DNA from: Brevibacillus brevis
Lineage (GTDB): Bacteria; Bacillota; Bacilli; Brevibacillales; Brevibacillaceae
Assembly: GCF_031583145.1 (NCBI RefSeq)
Contig: NZ_CP134050.1
Location: 5,011,501 to 5,075,500 of the forward strand
Direction of reading: 5' to 3'
Length of the DNA stretch: 64,000 bases
Shown here: piece after piece, positions 14,947-24,099 of the stretch
Numbering within the stretch: position 1 is the stretch's first letter
Layout of the letters: each line of letters begins with the position of its first letter
The notes under the pieces: model-generated
Seen by the model: only the letters and a program-made list of their open reading frames with translations
What the model was told of the DNA's origin: nothing
Database searches by the model: none
Program-made: the position numbers and the translations under genes

Positions 14947-16371
14947 TTATCGCCAATGAATACTCACAAACTTTTCCTCCATCATTTCCGTTACGGCAAA
15001 CTTGACGCCTTCTCTTCCCGTCCCGCTGTCTTTGATCCCGCCATACGGCATGTGGTCCAATCGGTAGGTAGGAATGTCATTGATCAGCACTCCACCTGTT
15101 TCAATCTCATGGACGCAGACAAATGCCCGATGGATGTCGCGGGTATACACGCCTGCATTCAGACCGTAGCGAGAATCATTGACCAGGCGGATGGCATCCT
15201 CCATGGATTCAAATGGCATTACGCTCACGATCGGACCGAAGACCTCTTCCTGGATGACTTTGGCCTGATGGGGGACAGCGGTCAATACGGCGGGTGTCAT
15301 GACCGGCCCCTGCACTTCTCCCCCACACTCCACCTTTGCGCCCATTTGAACGGCTTCCTCGATCCAGCTTGCCAGACGCTCCAGCGAATCCTTGTTGATC
15401 ACTGCCGTTACATCCGTCTTTTCATCGAAGGGGGAACCGATTACCAGCTGCTTGGTGCGAGCGACCAGCTTTTTCAGGAACGTTTCGTACAAGGAACGGT
15501 GCACGTAGATGCGCTGGATGGAAATACAGACTTGGCCGTTGTATGAAAACGCCCCTTCGACCACTCGATCCATTATGGCATCTGCATCAATTCCTTCATC
15601 GACGATCAAAGCGGAATTGGAGCCCAACTCCAATGTCACTTTGCGAAACTCGGCCAGCTTGCGAATTTCCTTTCCGACTCGGGGACTCCCTGTAAACGTA
15701 ATGTTCTTCACGTATGGGTGCGTGTTCAAGACGGGCCCCAATTCCGGTCCGAGCCCGGGAATGATCTGCAGCACGCCGTCCGGCAATCCTGCCTCTTGAA
15801 AAAGCTCTGCGAGAAAAAGCGCGCTGAGCGGTGTTTTTTCGGCCGGCTTCAACACGATGGTATTTCCTGCTGCGATGGCCGGCCCCACTTTGTGGGCGAC
15901 CAGATTAAAAGGAAAATTGAACGGAGTAATAGCCGAAACGACTCCCATTGGCACTCGCATCGTGAAACCGATGCGATTTTCTCCACCGACGGCTGCATCC
16001 ATGGGGATCCGTTCCCCGTATATCCGCTTGGCTTCCTCCGCGGCGAATTGGTACGTCTGAATGGTTCTCACGATTTCCATGCGAGCTGCTTTGATCGGCT
16101 TGGCTGCCTCCGAGGCGATGATTCGGGCCGCTTCTTCTTTTCGCTGCTCCAATAAATGCACCGCGTTGGCGAGAATCTGCGCTCGTTCATAGGCGGGTCG
16201 ATCTTTAAACGCTTGAAAGGCGGCATGGGCGCCCTCAATAGCTTTTTTTGCATCCTCTATTGTCGCTTGGGCAATATGAGCGAGGACCTCACCCGTATAC
16301 GGGGAGTGCAACGGTTCGTACTTTTCGCCTTCCACCCACTTACCGTTGATCCACAGATGCCTTTTATCCAT
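14947..16371 (-). CDS. NAD(P)-dependent aldehyde dehydrogenase
   Basis: A 474-residue member of the aldehyde dehydrogenase superfamily. Catalytic Cys is C282 in YNGQVCISIQR, the general base Glu E248 in TLELGSNSAL, and the oxyanion Asn N154 in TPFNFPFNL. The Cys motif and the C-terminal GGVLINDIPTYRLDHMPYGG resemble GabD/lactaldehyde/phosphonoacetaldehyde-type enzymes. It is the first gene of the operon with the ThDP enzyme and glutaminase. An aldehyde made by decarboxylation of a 2-oxoacid is a reasonable substrate, but that is inferred from gene order only. Confidence 0.85.
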   Translation of the reverse strand: MDKRHLWINGKWVEGEKYEPLHSPYTGEVLAHIAQATIEDAKKAIEGAHAAFQAFKDRPAYERAQILANAVHLLEQRKEEAARIIASEAAKPIKAARMEIVRTIQTYQFAAEEAKRIYGERIPMDAAVGGENRIGFTMRVPMGVVSAITPFNFPFNLVAHKVGPAIAAGNTIVLKPAEKTPLSALFLAELFQEAGLPDGVLQIIPGLGPELGPVLNTHPYVKNITFTGSPRVGKEIRKLAEFRKVTLELGSNSALIVDEGIDADAIMDRVVEGAFSYNGQVCISIQRIYVHRSLYETFLKKLVARTKQLVIGSPFDEKTDVTAVINKDSLERLASWIEEAVQMGAKVECGGEVQGPVMTPAVLTAVPHQAKVIQEEVFGPIVSVMPFESMEDAIRLVNDSRYGLNAGVYTRDIHRAFVCVHEIETGGVLINDIPTYRLDHMPYGGIKDSGTGREGVKFAVTEMMEEKFVSIHWR

Positions 16372-16545
16372 CTTTCCATCTCTCCTTTTCCTTCCGGGAC
16401 GCCTCCCTTTCTCAAAGAGAGTCCATTTGAAGAGCCTCCCGAGTGCCGTTCGTGAACAATCGGAATTAGTGTTTCATATGAATCTGTTTTTATGTAGACC
16501 TTTCCAACTTGGGCCAGCAGAAAGCAGAAAAGACTGCCGCCTAGC

Positions 16546-16596
16546 AAAAAAGCACTTCCATGCCCTGCTTTTCGAGGGACACGGAAGTGCTTTTTT
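16546..16596. terminator. Bidirectional intrinsic terminator after the chemoreceptor gene
   Basis: AAAAAAGCACTTCC (16546-16559) and GGAAGTGCTTTTTT (16583-16596) form a perfect 14-bp stem with A/T runs at the base. It lies six bases after the stop of the minus-strand chemoreceptor. Confidence 0.88.
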
Positions 16597-16601
16597 CGGT
16601 T

Positions 16602-18335
16602 CTATACGCGGAATCGCCCGATCATGCCTTGCAGCTCCTCCGCCATTTCGGACAAGGTCGTAGCCGATGCGGCGATTTCCTGCATGGCAGCCAGCTGTTC
16701 CTCGGCGGCTGCCGAGACGCTTTGTGTGCCATCCGCCGTCGTTCTGGTCACATCCGCAATCTGACCGATCGCTTCCACGACCTGCAAAGTGAAGGCCGAC
16801 ATTTCCTCTGCGGCAGCAGAAACGCTTTGGATTTGTCCGGATACATCAGCAATGGACGACTGGATCTGCCCGAACGTCTCCCCTGCATGATGGACGACCG
16901 TAATGCCGGCCTGAACTTCCCGGGTGCCGGTCTCCATCGACTCGACGGCAAGCCTCGTGTCTGCCTGGATCGTCCCGATGAGCTGCGCGATTTGCCCTGC
17001 GGATTGGGAAGACTGCTCGGCCAATTTCCGGACCTCGTCGGCAACCACCGCAAACCCTCTTCCCTTGTCTCCCGCCCGCGCCGCTTCGATCGCCGCATTC
17101 AACGCCAGCAGGTTGGTCTGTTCGGCGATCCCCGTGATGACTTCCACGATCTGGCCGATCGCCTCCGAATGGTTGCCCAATCCATCCACCACCCCGCTCA
17201 ATTGACGCATCGTGTCGTGGATGGCGCTCATTTGACGGACGGCCGCCTGAACGGATTGGTTGCCTTCGCCCGCCACCCGAGAGACCTGGACGACCGTTTC
17301 GGAGACGCCCTTCACATTGCCGGCGATTTGCTGGATGCCCGCAGACAGGCTGTCCATGGAAGCCGAGCTGCGCTCCACGCTCTCTACCTGCCGATCGGTC
17401 CCCGTCGCCACCTCTTGGACGGTCACGGCGATCTGCTCGGTCGCTTGACTGGTCTGCTCGGAGCTGGCCATCAGCTGCTCGGCCGTAAACGCCACTTGCT
17501 TGGAGGTCGTTTTGACCTGGCCGATCACCTGCTGCAAATTGCTTGTCATTTCGTTGACGGAATCGCTGAGGTCTTTCAATTCGTCACGGTTTTTGACCGC
17601 GATCGGTTCCACTTGCAAATTTCCGTTCGCCACTTCCCTCACGTTTTTCACGATCCGCAAGATCGGCCCGCGCAAGCTGCGGGTCAGCCAAATAGCCACG
17701 ACCAGGAATTCCAGGATCGATGCGACAAGCAGGATGGCGTTGTCCCGAATGCCGGTCTGATAGAGGCTCTCGCTCTCCTGAGAGGCGCGTGTCGTGCCGT
17801 CCCGATTGTACGCAATCATGGCGTTCGTGTACGTCGAGCGGTCGGCAAACAGCTCATCCTCTTTTTTCTTGGCCTCCTCCAGCTGCCGAAGGTCTTCTGC
17901 GGACACGCTTTGGGACAGATCCATCTTCTTCCCGAACGACACCATCGTTGGATTGAACTGCTTGTACGCCTCCACGGCGCTCTTCAAGCCCTCGAAGTTT
18001 TTCCGGTCTTCCTCTTCCCCTTCTGCCATGGTGGCTTGGTATGCAGCCAGCTTTTCCTCAATGACCGCAAACTGTTCATCGATCTGTCTGATGATGGCCG
18101 CCTTTTGCTGTGCGTCCATCGTGGTGAACAGGCTGCGGTCATACGCATAGACGCGCTGCAATGCCGTATCGATCTGCAGAATGGCCTCGAGCCTCGGTCT
18201 CCAGTCGTTGACGAGCTCGTCTACCTTATGATTGAACTTGTACAGCTTGTAAATCGAGAGGCCCCCCATAAACCCGAGAATGATCAAAGTCAGTGCGAAA
18301 ACACTTGTCAATTTTTTGCCAATCGTCCATCTCAT
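16602..18335 (-). CDS. Methyl-accepting chemotaxis protein
   Basis: A 577-residue membrane chemoreceptor. A first membrane helix (residues about 10-28) precedes an extracellular four-helix bundle (4HB_MCP-like, about 30-185). A second helix (about 195-212) leads into HAMP (about 213-265) and a long MCP signalling coiled coil. The conserved hairpin tip reads [31 protein letters not shown] in outline. The ligand is not readable. It stands alone between a terminator and the divergent exonuclease gene. Confidence 0.92.
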   Translation of the reverse strand: MRWTIGKKLTSVFALTLIILGFMGGLSIYKLYKFNHKVDELVNDWRPRLEAILQIDTALQRVYAYDRSLFTTMDAQQKAAIIRQIDEQFAVIEEKLAAYQATMAEGEEEDRKNFEGLKSAVEAYKQFNPTMVSFGKKMDLSQSVSAEDLRQLEEAKKKEDELFADRSTYTNAMIAYNRDGTTRASQESESLYQTGIRDNAILLVASILEFLVVAIWLTRSLRGPILRIVKNVREVANGNLQVEPIAVKNRDELKDLSDSVNEMTSNLQQVIGQVKTTSKQVAFTAEQLMASSEQTSQATEQIAVTVQEVATGTDRQVESVERSSASMDSLSAGIQQIAGNVKGVSETVVQVSRVAGEGNQSVQAAVRQMSAIHDTMRQLSGVVDGLGNHSEAIGQIVEVITGIAEQTNLLALNAAIEAARAGDKGRGFAVVADEVRKLAEQSSQSAGQIAQLIGTIQADTRLAVESMETGTREVQAGITVVHHAGETFGQIQSSIADVSGQIQSVSAAAEEMSAFTLQVVEAIGQIADVTRTTADGTQSVSAAAEEQLAAMQEIAASATTLSEMAEELQGMIGRFRV

Positions 18336-18527
18336 GCTTCTGCCCTCATTTTTCTATGAAAATAGGAAATCGCTCCTATCATGTATTACCCTGATCTGTC
18401 CTCGGTAAAACGGCGGGCCGGTATCCGCTCCATCTTACCCGTTGCTTTCCTGTCCAAAAAACTGATATATCTAGTAAGAGAAGAGACAAAAGGAATCTTG
18501 CAGGTCCGAGAAGGAGATCAGCCCGCT

Positions 18528-19286
18528 ATGAAAATGGTATCGTGGAACGTAAACGGATTGAGAGCTTGTATGAATAAAGGATTTGCGGAGTACTTTTCCA
18601 AAGTGGATGCAGACATCTTCTGTATCCAGGAGACGAAGCTGCAAGAAGGACAGATCACCGTGGATTTTGCCGACGGTTACCATTCGTTTTGGAATTACGC
18701 AGAGAAAAAAGGCTATTCCGGGACGGCGGTCTTCACCAGGCACGAGCCCGTCTCCGTGCGCTATGGACTGGAAGAAGATCAGGAGCCGGAGGGGCGCATC
18801 CTGACGCTGGAATACGATTCGTTCTTCCTGGTCAATGTCTATACCCCCAATGCCAAACGGGATCTTTCGCGACTCGATTACAGAATGGAATGGGAAGACC
18901 GATTCCGCAGCTATTTGTTGCAGCTGGACGAGAAGAAACCGGTGATTGTCTGCGGAGATCTCAATGTCGCTCATCAGGAAATCGACATCCGGAATGCCAA
19001 ATCCAATCGCGGAAATTCCGGCTTTACCGATGAAGAGCGCGCCAAGATGAGCCAATTGCTCCAGTCCGGTTTCCTCGATACATTCCGGCATTTTTATCCC
19101 GATCGGACAGATGCCTATACCTGGTGGTCCTATATGCCCAAGGTCAGGGAGCGCAATATCGGCTGGAGGATTGATTACTTTCTCGCCTCGGCCAGACTGG
19201 CCCCTTCTTTGACGGACGCCCGCATCGATGCCGAAGTGACCGGCAGCGACCATTGCCCGATCATCCTGGAATTGACGGATTTGTAG
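18528..19286 (+). CDS. exoA: Exodeoxyribonuclease III (AP endonuclease family)
   Basis: A 252-residue Mg-dependent DNA repair nuclease acting at abasic sites, the same length as B. subtilis ExoA. Active-site residues are present: N8 (SWNVNG), E35 (IQETKL), the Tyr in VNVYTPNA, D/N in CGDLNVAH and the D-H pair in GSDHCPI. The frame is open from 18381, but the ATG at 18528 has AAGGAGAT nine bases before it and starts the conserved MKMVSWNVNG. Confidence 0.95.
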   Translation: MKMVSWNVNGLRACMNKGFAEYFSKVDADIFCIQETKLQEGQITVDFADGYHSFWNYAEKKGYSGTAVFTRHEPVSVRYGLEEDQEPEGRILTLEYDSFFLVNVYTPNAKRDLSRLDYRMEWEDRFRSYLLQLDEKKPVIVCGDLNVAHQEIDIRNAKSNRGNSGFTDEERAKMSQLLQSGFLDTFRHFYPDRTDAYTWWSYMPKVRERNIGWRIDYFLASARLAPSLTDARIDAEVTGSDHCPIILELTDL

Positions 19287-19341
19287 CGCACTCGCCTGTC
19301 CTGTGTGACGGCATAAATGAACATGAAATGATTCGCGCATC

Positions 19342-19390
19342 AAAAAAGACAAGGTACCCGCCACGCACTGTGGCGAACCTTGTCTTTTTT
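19342..19390. terminator. Bidirectional terminator between exoA and the Pel-like operon end
   Basis: AAAAAAGACAAGGT (19342-19355) pairs with ACCTTGTCTTTTTT (19377-19390), with an inner CGCCAC/GTGGCG stem. It serves the convergent exoA and DUF4956 genes. Confidence 0.9.
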
Positions 19391-19411
19391 AATGATCACA
19401 TCGGCAAAGGC

Positions 19412-20092
19412 TTACTGTGCATAATCCCCGTTGTAGCTGACGAGCGCGACATCCTTCACGCCTTCCAAGGCGGAAAACTCGCCCACAAACGCCGTATTGT
19501 CGTCGCGTATGCGCAGCTCGACCGTCAATTCGGTAATGTCTGCCCGTACAGACTTCGATTTCAGCGTACCGTTCATTTTCCGTACACGCCGTTTCACTTC
19601 TTCCTCTGCCGCCGCTTCGTAATGCACGATCAGCAAATAGGGAGCGGTTGCTTCTCGCCGCCGCGTCAGCCACCAAATGGTCGCGCCGACTACGAGGGAA
19701 CCGATGATTGCCACCGAATAGATTTTCGCTCCCGACGCGATGCCCGCCGATACCGCCCAAAACATGTACATGATATCCATCGGATCTTTGACAGCCGTAC
19801 GGAACCGGACGATGCTGAGCGCCCCGACCATCCCGAGCGAGAGCACGATATTGGTGCTGATGGTCATGATGATCAGGGCTGTGATGATGGTCATCAGCAC
19901 AAACGTCATATTGTAATTATGGCTGAAAACGACGCCGCGGTAGCATTTTTGATAGACGTAATAGATGAACATTCCGATCAAAAAGGCGACCAGCAAACTC
20001 AATAGCAGATCGACCAAAGACACGCCCTCGAACGCATCCATCTTCAGCACACTTTTTTTAAACATGTCTTTAAAATTTAGCAAATTATCCAT
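19412..20092 (-). CDS. DUF4956 membrane protein, end of the Pel-like operon
   Basis: A protein of about 226 residues with three or four membrane helices in the first 150 residues and a soluble C-terminal alpha/beta part of about 75. The family hallmark SLGMVGALSIVRFRTAVKDP follows the second helix group. The start at 20092 follows GGAGAGTGAG; a GTG at 20110 has no site. DUF4956 proteins are often next to VTC and CotH proteins, as here. Function is unknown. It is probably the membrane partner of the VTC protein encoded 60 bases upstream. Confidence 0.8.
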   Translation of the reverse strand: MDNLLNFKDMFKKSVLKMDAFEGVSLVDLLLSLLVAFLIGMFIYYVYQKCYRGVVFSHNYNMTFVLMTIITALIIMTISTNIVLSLGMVGALSIVRFRTAVKDPMDIMYMFWAVSAGIASGAKIYSVAIIGSLVVGATIWWLTRRREATAPYLLIVHYEAAAEEEVKRRVRKMNGTLKSKSVRADITELTVELRIRDDNTAFVGEFSALEGVKDVALVSYNGDYAQ

Positions 20093-20152
20093 GACACACT
20101 CACTCTCCACCCGTTTGCTTTCGGAAATGCTGCTGTTTCTATGGACGAACCG

Positions 20153-20860
20153 TCATCTGGTGTAAATTTTTTGTCGTTCCTTGCACAATACATATTTGGA
20201 TATCGTGGAACGCTGATGGGCAGTCATTTGCAGCAAGGAACGAATCATATGGGGCAAAAACTGCCTGAATTTCACTTCCAGAATGAGGCGCGGCCCTTCA
20301 ATCGCCTCCCAGGTCTGCAAATCACGATCAAACAAAAGGGCAGAGTGGAATCCCGCCGCCAGCCGCTTGTCAAACGTAATACGCGTATCGCTCATCTCAT
20401 CGATGTACGCTTCCCGGATATAGTCGACACTCACGGACGGTTTGAGCGCGTTCTGCTTCCAGTCCCGGTAGAAATCGGCAAGCAGCGGATGGTCTTCCCC
20501 TCGCAGCCATTCCGCATCGCCGCTCAGGAGCCGGTCTGTTTGCTGCCGCGTCAAGCTGGCTGCCTCCTTGAGGACGTATTCGTTCCATTTGCTTTTTCTC
20601 TCCAGCTTGATGATGCCGTCGCTTAGGTTGTAAATGCGAATCCGGTATTTTTTCCGCTGATACACCCCATTGTTTTTGTCATACAGCGCCGTTTCCGATA
20701 GGTTGTCGAAATACAGGCTGCGAATGTGATAGCCTTCGTCGCTTACAGAATGGCGGTCAAGCGACATCAACGTCCGAAGCCGGTTGCGTGTCGCAATGTA
20801 ATCTTGCGGGTTGATATAATATTTTTGCTCATGGCGCAGCTTTTTTCCGTTCACGTGCAT
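20153..20860 (-). CDS. VTC-domain (polyphosphate polymerase-like) protein
   Basis: A 235-residue soluble protein of the VTC/CYTH-like tunnel fold. The N-terminal RHEQKYYI strand, SLYFDN, the basic KKYRIRIYN (R-x-R) and KLERKSK motifs, and the late ILEVKFRQFLP with an acidic and a basic residue are the nucleotide- and phosphate-binding signature of VTC4-type polymerases. It starts at the ATG at 20860, 22 bases after the CotH stop. In bacteria these proteins are linked with CotH and DUF4956. The substrate is not known. Confidence 0.85.
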   Translation of the reverse strand: MHVNGKKLRHEQKYYINPQDYIATRNRLRTLMSLDRHSVSDEGYHIRSLYFDNLSETALYDKNNGVYQRKKYRIRIYNLSDGIIKLERKSKWNEYVLKEAASLTRQQTDRLLSGDAEWLRGEDHPLLADFYRDWKQNALKPSVSVDYIREAYIDEMSDTRITFDKRLAAGFHSALLFDRDLQTWEAIEGPRLILEVKFRQFLPHMIRSLLQMTAHQRSTISKYVLCKERQKIYTR

Positions 20861-20882
20861 GCTGATTTTTCACCCCAAAGCT

Positions 20883-22628
20883 TCAATCGATATAGAACTC
20901 GCGCATACCATGGTACACATTTCCGTCTTCGTCATAGTAATCGTCAAATGCCGTCATTTCGTGTCCTTTGGCATCCGTAACCGTCACGCGCCAAAAGAAT
21001 CGCCCTTTTCCAAATTCATCAAGGGAAATCGACGTTTCCTTCAATCCCTTCTTGTCATAGAGCGGATGGGCAAACGACGGTTCCTTGGCGATTTGCACAT
21101 GATAGGTCAATTCGTCGCCTTGGAGGTCATACGACGTGCCCCAGTGAAACACAAGCTTCCCATTTTCCTTCCTCACTTGATCTAAGTAAAACGGCATGGG
21201 AACCTGCAAGCTTTCCTGGAACTTCCGCTCGTTTTCTACCGGCAGCTGAATGATCCGTTCCAGCTCTTTGTCATAGTCGGCCAACGGACCGGGCAAATAG
21301 CGAATGTCCGGCTCGCGCGACACGTATGAGTAGACAATGGGCTTGTACTTCTCGATCATGCTCCTGCTTTGCTCCGGATTGATGATCGCGCTCAGTTCCC
21401 GTACCTTTGCTACCAGCTGCTCGACGTTTCGCGGATTTTTGAAGAACCGGTTTTGCAGCTCGCTCCCCCAGTAGTTGTGAATGCCCCGCATCCACGGCGA
21501 ACGCCGTCCGTGATCCTGCATGGGCGATTCAAAGAAGCCCCAGGCCCCGTCGTAATCCCACGGAAGGAAAAACCACTTCTCCGAATTGAGCGGCGAATAC
21601 AGCAAGAAGTTTTGCGAGTTCGTGTCGATATTGTCCATCAGGATGTTAACGGCCATCCAAGTCAAGAAGTTGTCCCTGTCGAAATGTTGCTCGAACACTT
21701 CGTCAAAATCCTTCGACAGGTCGTTCACGTCGTCCAGCATGCGCAAAAGCTTCGAGTGATCGTCCCATCCCTTGCTTTCCAGTACCGTTTCAAACATGGC
21801 TTTGTCAAAAGCCGGATCATCCTTTGTTTTCAGCTTGTCAGGGTATCGGAAGAATTCGAAGTTTGACGCCTTGTACAAGTTGCCGTACCGGTCGAGGCCA
21901 TGCATGCGCAAAAACGACTTGTTCGGCTGCTCGATTTGGGTATACAACCCGTAATCTTCAAAAGCGGCATTGGCGTTCGCATTCGGAGCCGTCAAATCTT
22001 TGACATGCAAATGCACAAATTGGGTCCGCAAGCTGGTCATGTGCGGAATCATTTTCATATAATCAAAGCTGAGTTTATTCCGCAAACGGGTGAAATCGTA
22101 GGAGTGCTTGATCAAATTGATCGTCCGCTGGTCCAGCCAGTAGCCGGCGTTCTCAAACAGCTCGATTTTGTAAGCCTTCTGCGGAGCCTTGAGCGTCGAT
22201 TTACCGCGAATCTTGATCGAGGCGTTGGGATGCGACTCCTCGTACCCGAACAGTCCGTTCTCGGGTCCTTGTTCCGTTCCTTCCTGAATGATCACGTTCA
22301 TCTTCCGGGAATCGTTGTTTTCTGTCGCATTGGTGATCCGGTTTAATTCCGCCCATGTCATCGGTTTCTCCGCGGTCACATTGTCTCTGGTGATGGTCAT
22401 ATACAGGTGGACAACGGTGTCAGGCTTGTCTTGTTCGTAAACGAGCCGGTTTTCGACCAGTTTGGGCGAATAGTCGGTTGCTTCCGCAGGCGCCGGCGCG
22501 GCACCCTTGGCGTCTGGGCCGCGTTCCCCCGCCGGTCGTGCCACGTCAGTAGGTGCACATCCCGTCGCAGCTGTGACAACGACCGACATCAAAAGCGCCA
22601 CAAAGGCATTCTTCGATAGAAATTTCAT
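20883..22628 (-). CDS. CotH kinase family lipoprotein
   Basis: A 581-residue exported protein. The start is the ATG at 22628 after AGGAGGAAGAAG; the much longer frame (to 22925) runs into pelG and is rejected. The signal peptide ends in a lipobox-like VTAATGC. The CotH kinase fold shows KIRGKSTLKAPQKAYKIEL (ATP-binding Lys), YTQIEQPNKSFL, DNIDTNSQNFLLY and the metal-binding PWDYDGAWG. A C-terminal beta-sandwich follows, with a Fibronectin-III-like look (YHVQIAKEP). CotH enzymes phosphorylate proteins outside the cytoplasm. Here the target may be a surface protein or the polysaccharide machinery. Confidence 0.87.
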   Translation of the reverse strand: MKFLSKNAFVALLMSVVVTAATGCAPTDVARPAGERGPDAKGAAPAPAEATDYSPKLVENRLVYEQDKPDTVVHLYMTITRDNVTAEKPMTWAELNRITNATENNDSRKMNVIIQEGTEQGPENGLFGYEESHPNASIKIRGKSTLKAPQKAYKIELFENAGYWLDQRTINLIKHSYDFTRLRNKLSFDYMKMIPHMTSLRTQFVHLHVKDLTAPNANANAAFEDYGLYTQIEQPNKSFLRMHGLDRYGNLYKASNFEFFRYPDKLKTKDDPAFDKAMFETVLESKGWDDHSKLLRMLDDVNDLSKDFDEVFEQHFDRDNFLTWMAVNILMDNIDTNSQNFLLYSPLNSEKWFFLPWDYDGAWGFFESPMQDHGRRSPWMRGIHNYWGSELQNRFFKNPRNVEQLVAKVRELSAIINPEQSRSMIEKYKPIVYSYVSREPDIRYLPGPLADYDKELERIIQLPVENERKFQESLQVPMPFYLDQVRKENGKLVFHWGTSYDLQGDELTYHVQIAKEPSFAHPLYDKKGLKETSISLDEFGKGRFFWRVTVTDAKGHEMTAFDDYYDEDGNVYHGMREFYID

Positions 22629-22683
22629 CTTCTTCCTCCTAAAATCGTACAAAACCATTTCCGATACGGTTCGGGGATGAATC

Positions 22684-24099
22684 TCATGCTTCCGCTTTTT
22701 CGGGCATGCCGCGCTCGCTGGCAGACAGCGGCTGCGCGCTGAACGTGGCGTAATGCAGGCGGCGCATGCGGTAAACCAGTCTGGACAATGCCGCGACCAA
22801 CGTGAGAATCGAGGCTGCAAACAACGGCAATCCTTGGTACTGCACATCCCGCAGCAGCCAGGAGCAAACGAGATTCGCCGCCAGCAGCAGCGCCGAAAGA
22901 GCGAGCGCTCCCTTCCGATCGTCAAAGTAGAGCAGCAGCAGCAAGACGATACTGGTCATGATGTATACGAAGAAAGCCATGACCAAGATGTTGAAGGTGT
23001 CCACCATCTGCGAAGTGAACCCGATGAGCGGCAAAAACTGAATTCCTGCAGCAATCGCGATCAGTGAAAACACCAACTGAATGCCCATCAGCATCGCCAT
23101 CTCGCCGATCAGGACTTTTTCCATTTCTTTGCGAGCCACATCGATGTCCAGAATGGTCCCCCCTCCGATGACGGAATCGTAATACTGACGGAATTTGGGG
23201 TAAAAGGCCGTCTCGACGGAAATCACAAACCAGATCAGGGAGGGCAGCACCGACAGTACCGCATAAAAAACCGCTACATCGTACTCCGGCGAAATCCGGA
23301 ACGTATCCTCCAGCCACATCCCGTTCCACATCCATTGGGCAAACTGGTGCTCATACATCGAGAGGCCCGTAAACAGCCCGATAAACCAAAGCGACTGATA
23401 ACGTTTGGCATCCTTTCGGAAAGAAAACGGAATAGCAGGCTTCTCTGTCCGAAAAAATCGTTCGATTTCGGACAGAAGCAGGCAGGCCGTCACAAAAAAT
23501 CCGCCCGCCATTCCCCATAGCAGCCCGGAAGCGGACACGGCTTGTCCGCTTCCATACAGCAATATCCAGATTCCCAGCACGGCAACGCCCATGCCGCCTG
23601 CAAATGCCACGGCGACCTTTCGATACGCTTTCATGGCGGATACATACACCACTTCCATCCAGATCACAACCAGCTCCATGTACAGGACAAACAAAGGGAT
23701 CTTTTCCGCAAGCCCAAGCGGCGTGAACAAAGCGAACAAAAAAGCGGGCACGAAGGCAACAGCCAACGTGATCTGCATGCAGCTGTAGAAAGACGGCAGC
23801 AGGGCATCGTAGCGCTTTTCGTACAATTGATCCGAAACGGAACGGGTAACATACATCGCAAACGGCGAAGTAATAATGAAGGAAAAAGCAAACGCATAGG
23901 AAACGCCCGCCTGAAAAATCTCGCGGGGATGGAATGGCGCGTTTGTCTGGACAAGCAGCCAATGAATGACCGTTACCGCAAGCATGCAGCTCAGCATCGG
24001 GCCAACGGTCACAAATGACGCGTAGGAAATCGCCTGAATGCGGCCAGCCAGACCTTCCCTGTCAAACAGTCGCTTCAATTGAAAGCCAATACCGGCCAT
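22684..24099 (-). CDS. pelG: PelG-like exopolysaccharide transporter (MOP/Wzx superfamily)
   Basis: A polytopic membrane protein of 471 residues with about 12 helices. The N-terminus MAGIGFQLKRLF and the early SYASFVTVGPML block are characteristic of PelG, the membrane transport/synthase subunit of Pel. The start ATG at 24099 overlaps the pelF stop (TAATG), so the two are translated together; a longer frame to 24150 is less likely. It is encoded between pelF and the CotH gene. It probably carries the nascent polymer across the membrane with PelD, PelE and PelF. Confidence 0.85.
   Translation of the reverse strand: MAGIGFQLKRLFDREGLAGRIQAISYASFVTVGPMLSCMLAVTVIHWLLVQTNAPFHPREIFQAGVSYAFAFSFIITSPFAMYVTRSVSDQLYEKRYDALLPSFYSCMQITLAVAFVPAFLFALFTPLGLAEKIPLFVLYMELVVIWMEVVYVSAMKAYRKVAVAFAGGMGVAVLGIWILLYGSGQAVSASGLLWGMAGGFFVTACLLLSEIERFFRTEKPAIPFSFRKDAKRYQSLWFIGLFTGLSMYEHQFAQWMWNGMWLEDTFRISPEYDVAVFYAVLSVLPSLIWFVISVETAFYPKFRQYYDSVIGGGTILDIDVARKEMEKVLIGEMAMLMGIQLVFSLIAIAAGIQFLPLIGFTSQMVDTFNILVMAFFVYIMTSIVLLLLLYFDDRKGALALSALLLAANLVCSWLLRDVQYQGLPLFAASILTLVAALSRLVYRMRRLHYATFSAQPLSASERGMPEKAEA

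Noticed and set aside
16495-16525. Possible sigma-54 promoter (TGGCCCAAGTTGG on the minus strand) upstream of aldehyde dehydrogenase
   Set aside because: The -12 GC element is missing and there is no sigma-54 activator gene nearby.
16560-18359. 599-codon plus-strand frame opposite the chemoreceptor
   Set aside because: It is a His/Arg-rich antisense shadow of a clear MCP gene.
22629-22925. N-terminal extension of the CotH frame
   Set aside because: It overlaps pelG in another frame and encodes an Arg/Cys-rich shadow sequence; the ATG at 22628 has a perfect ribosome-binding site and a signal peptide.
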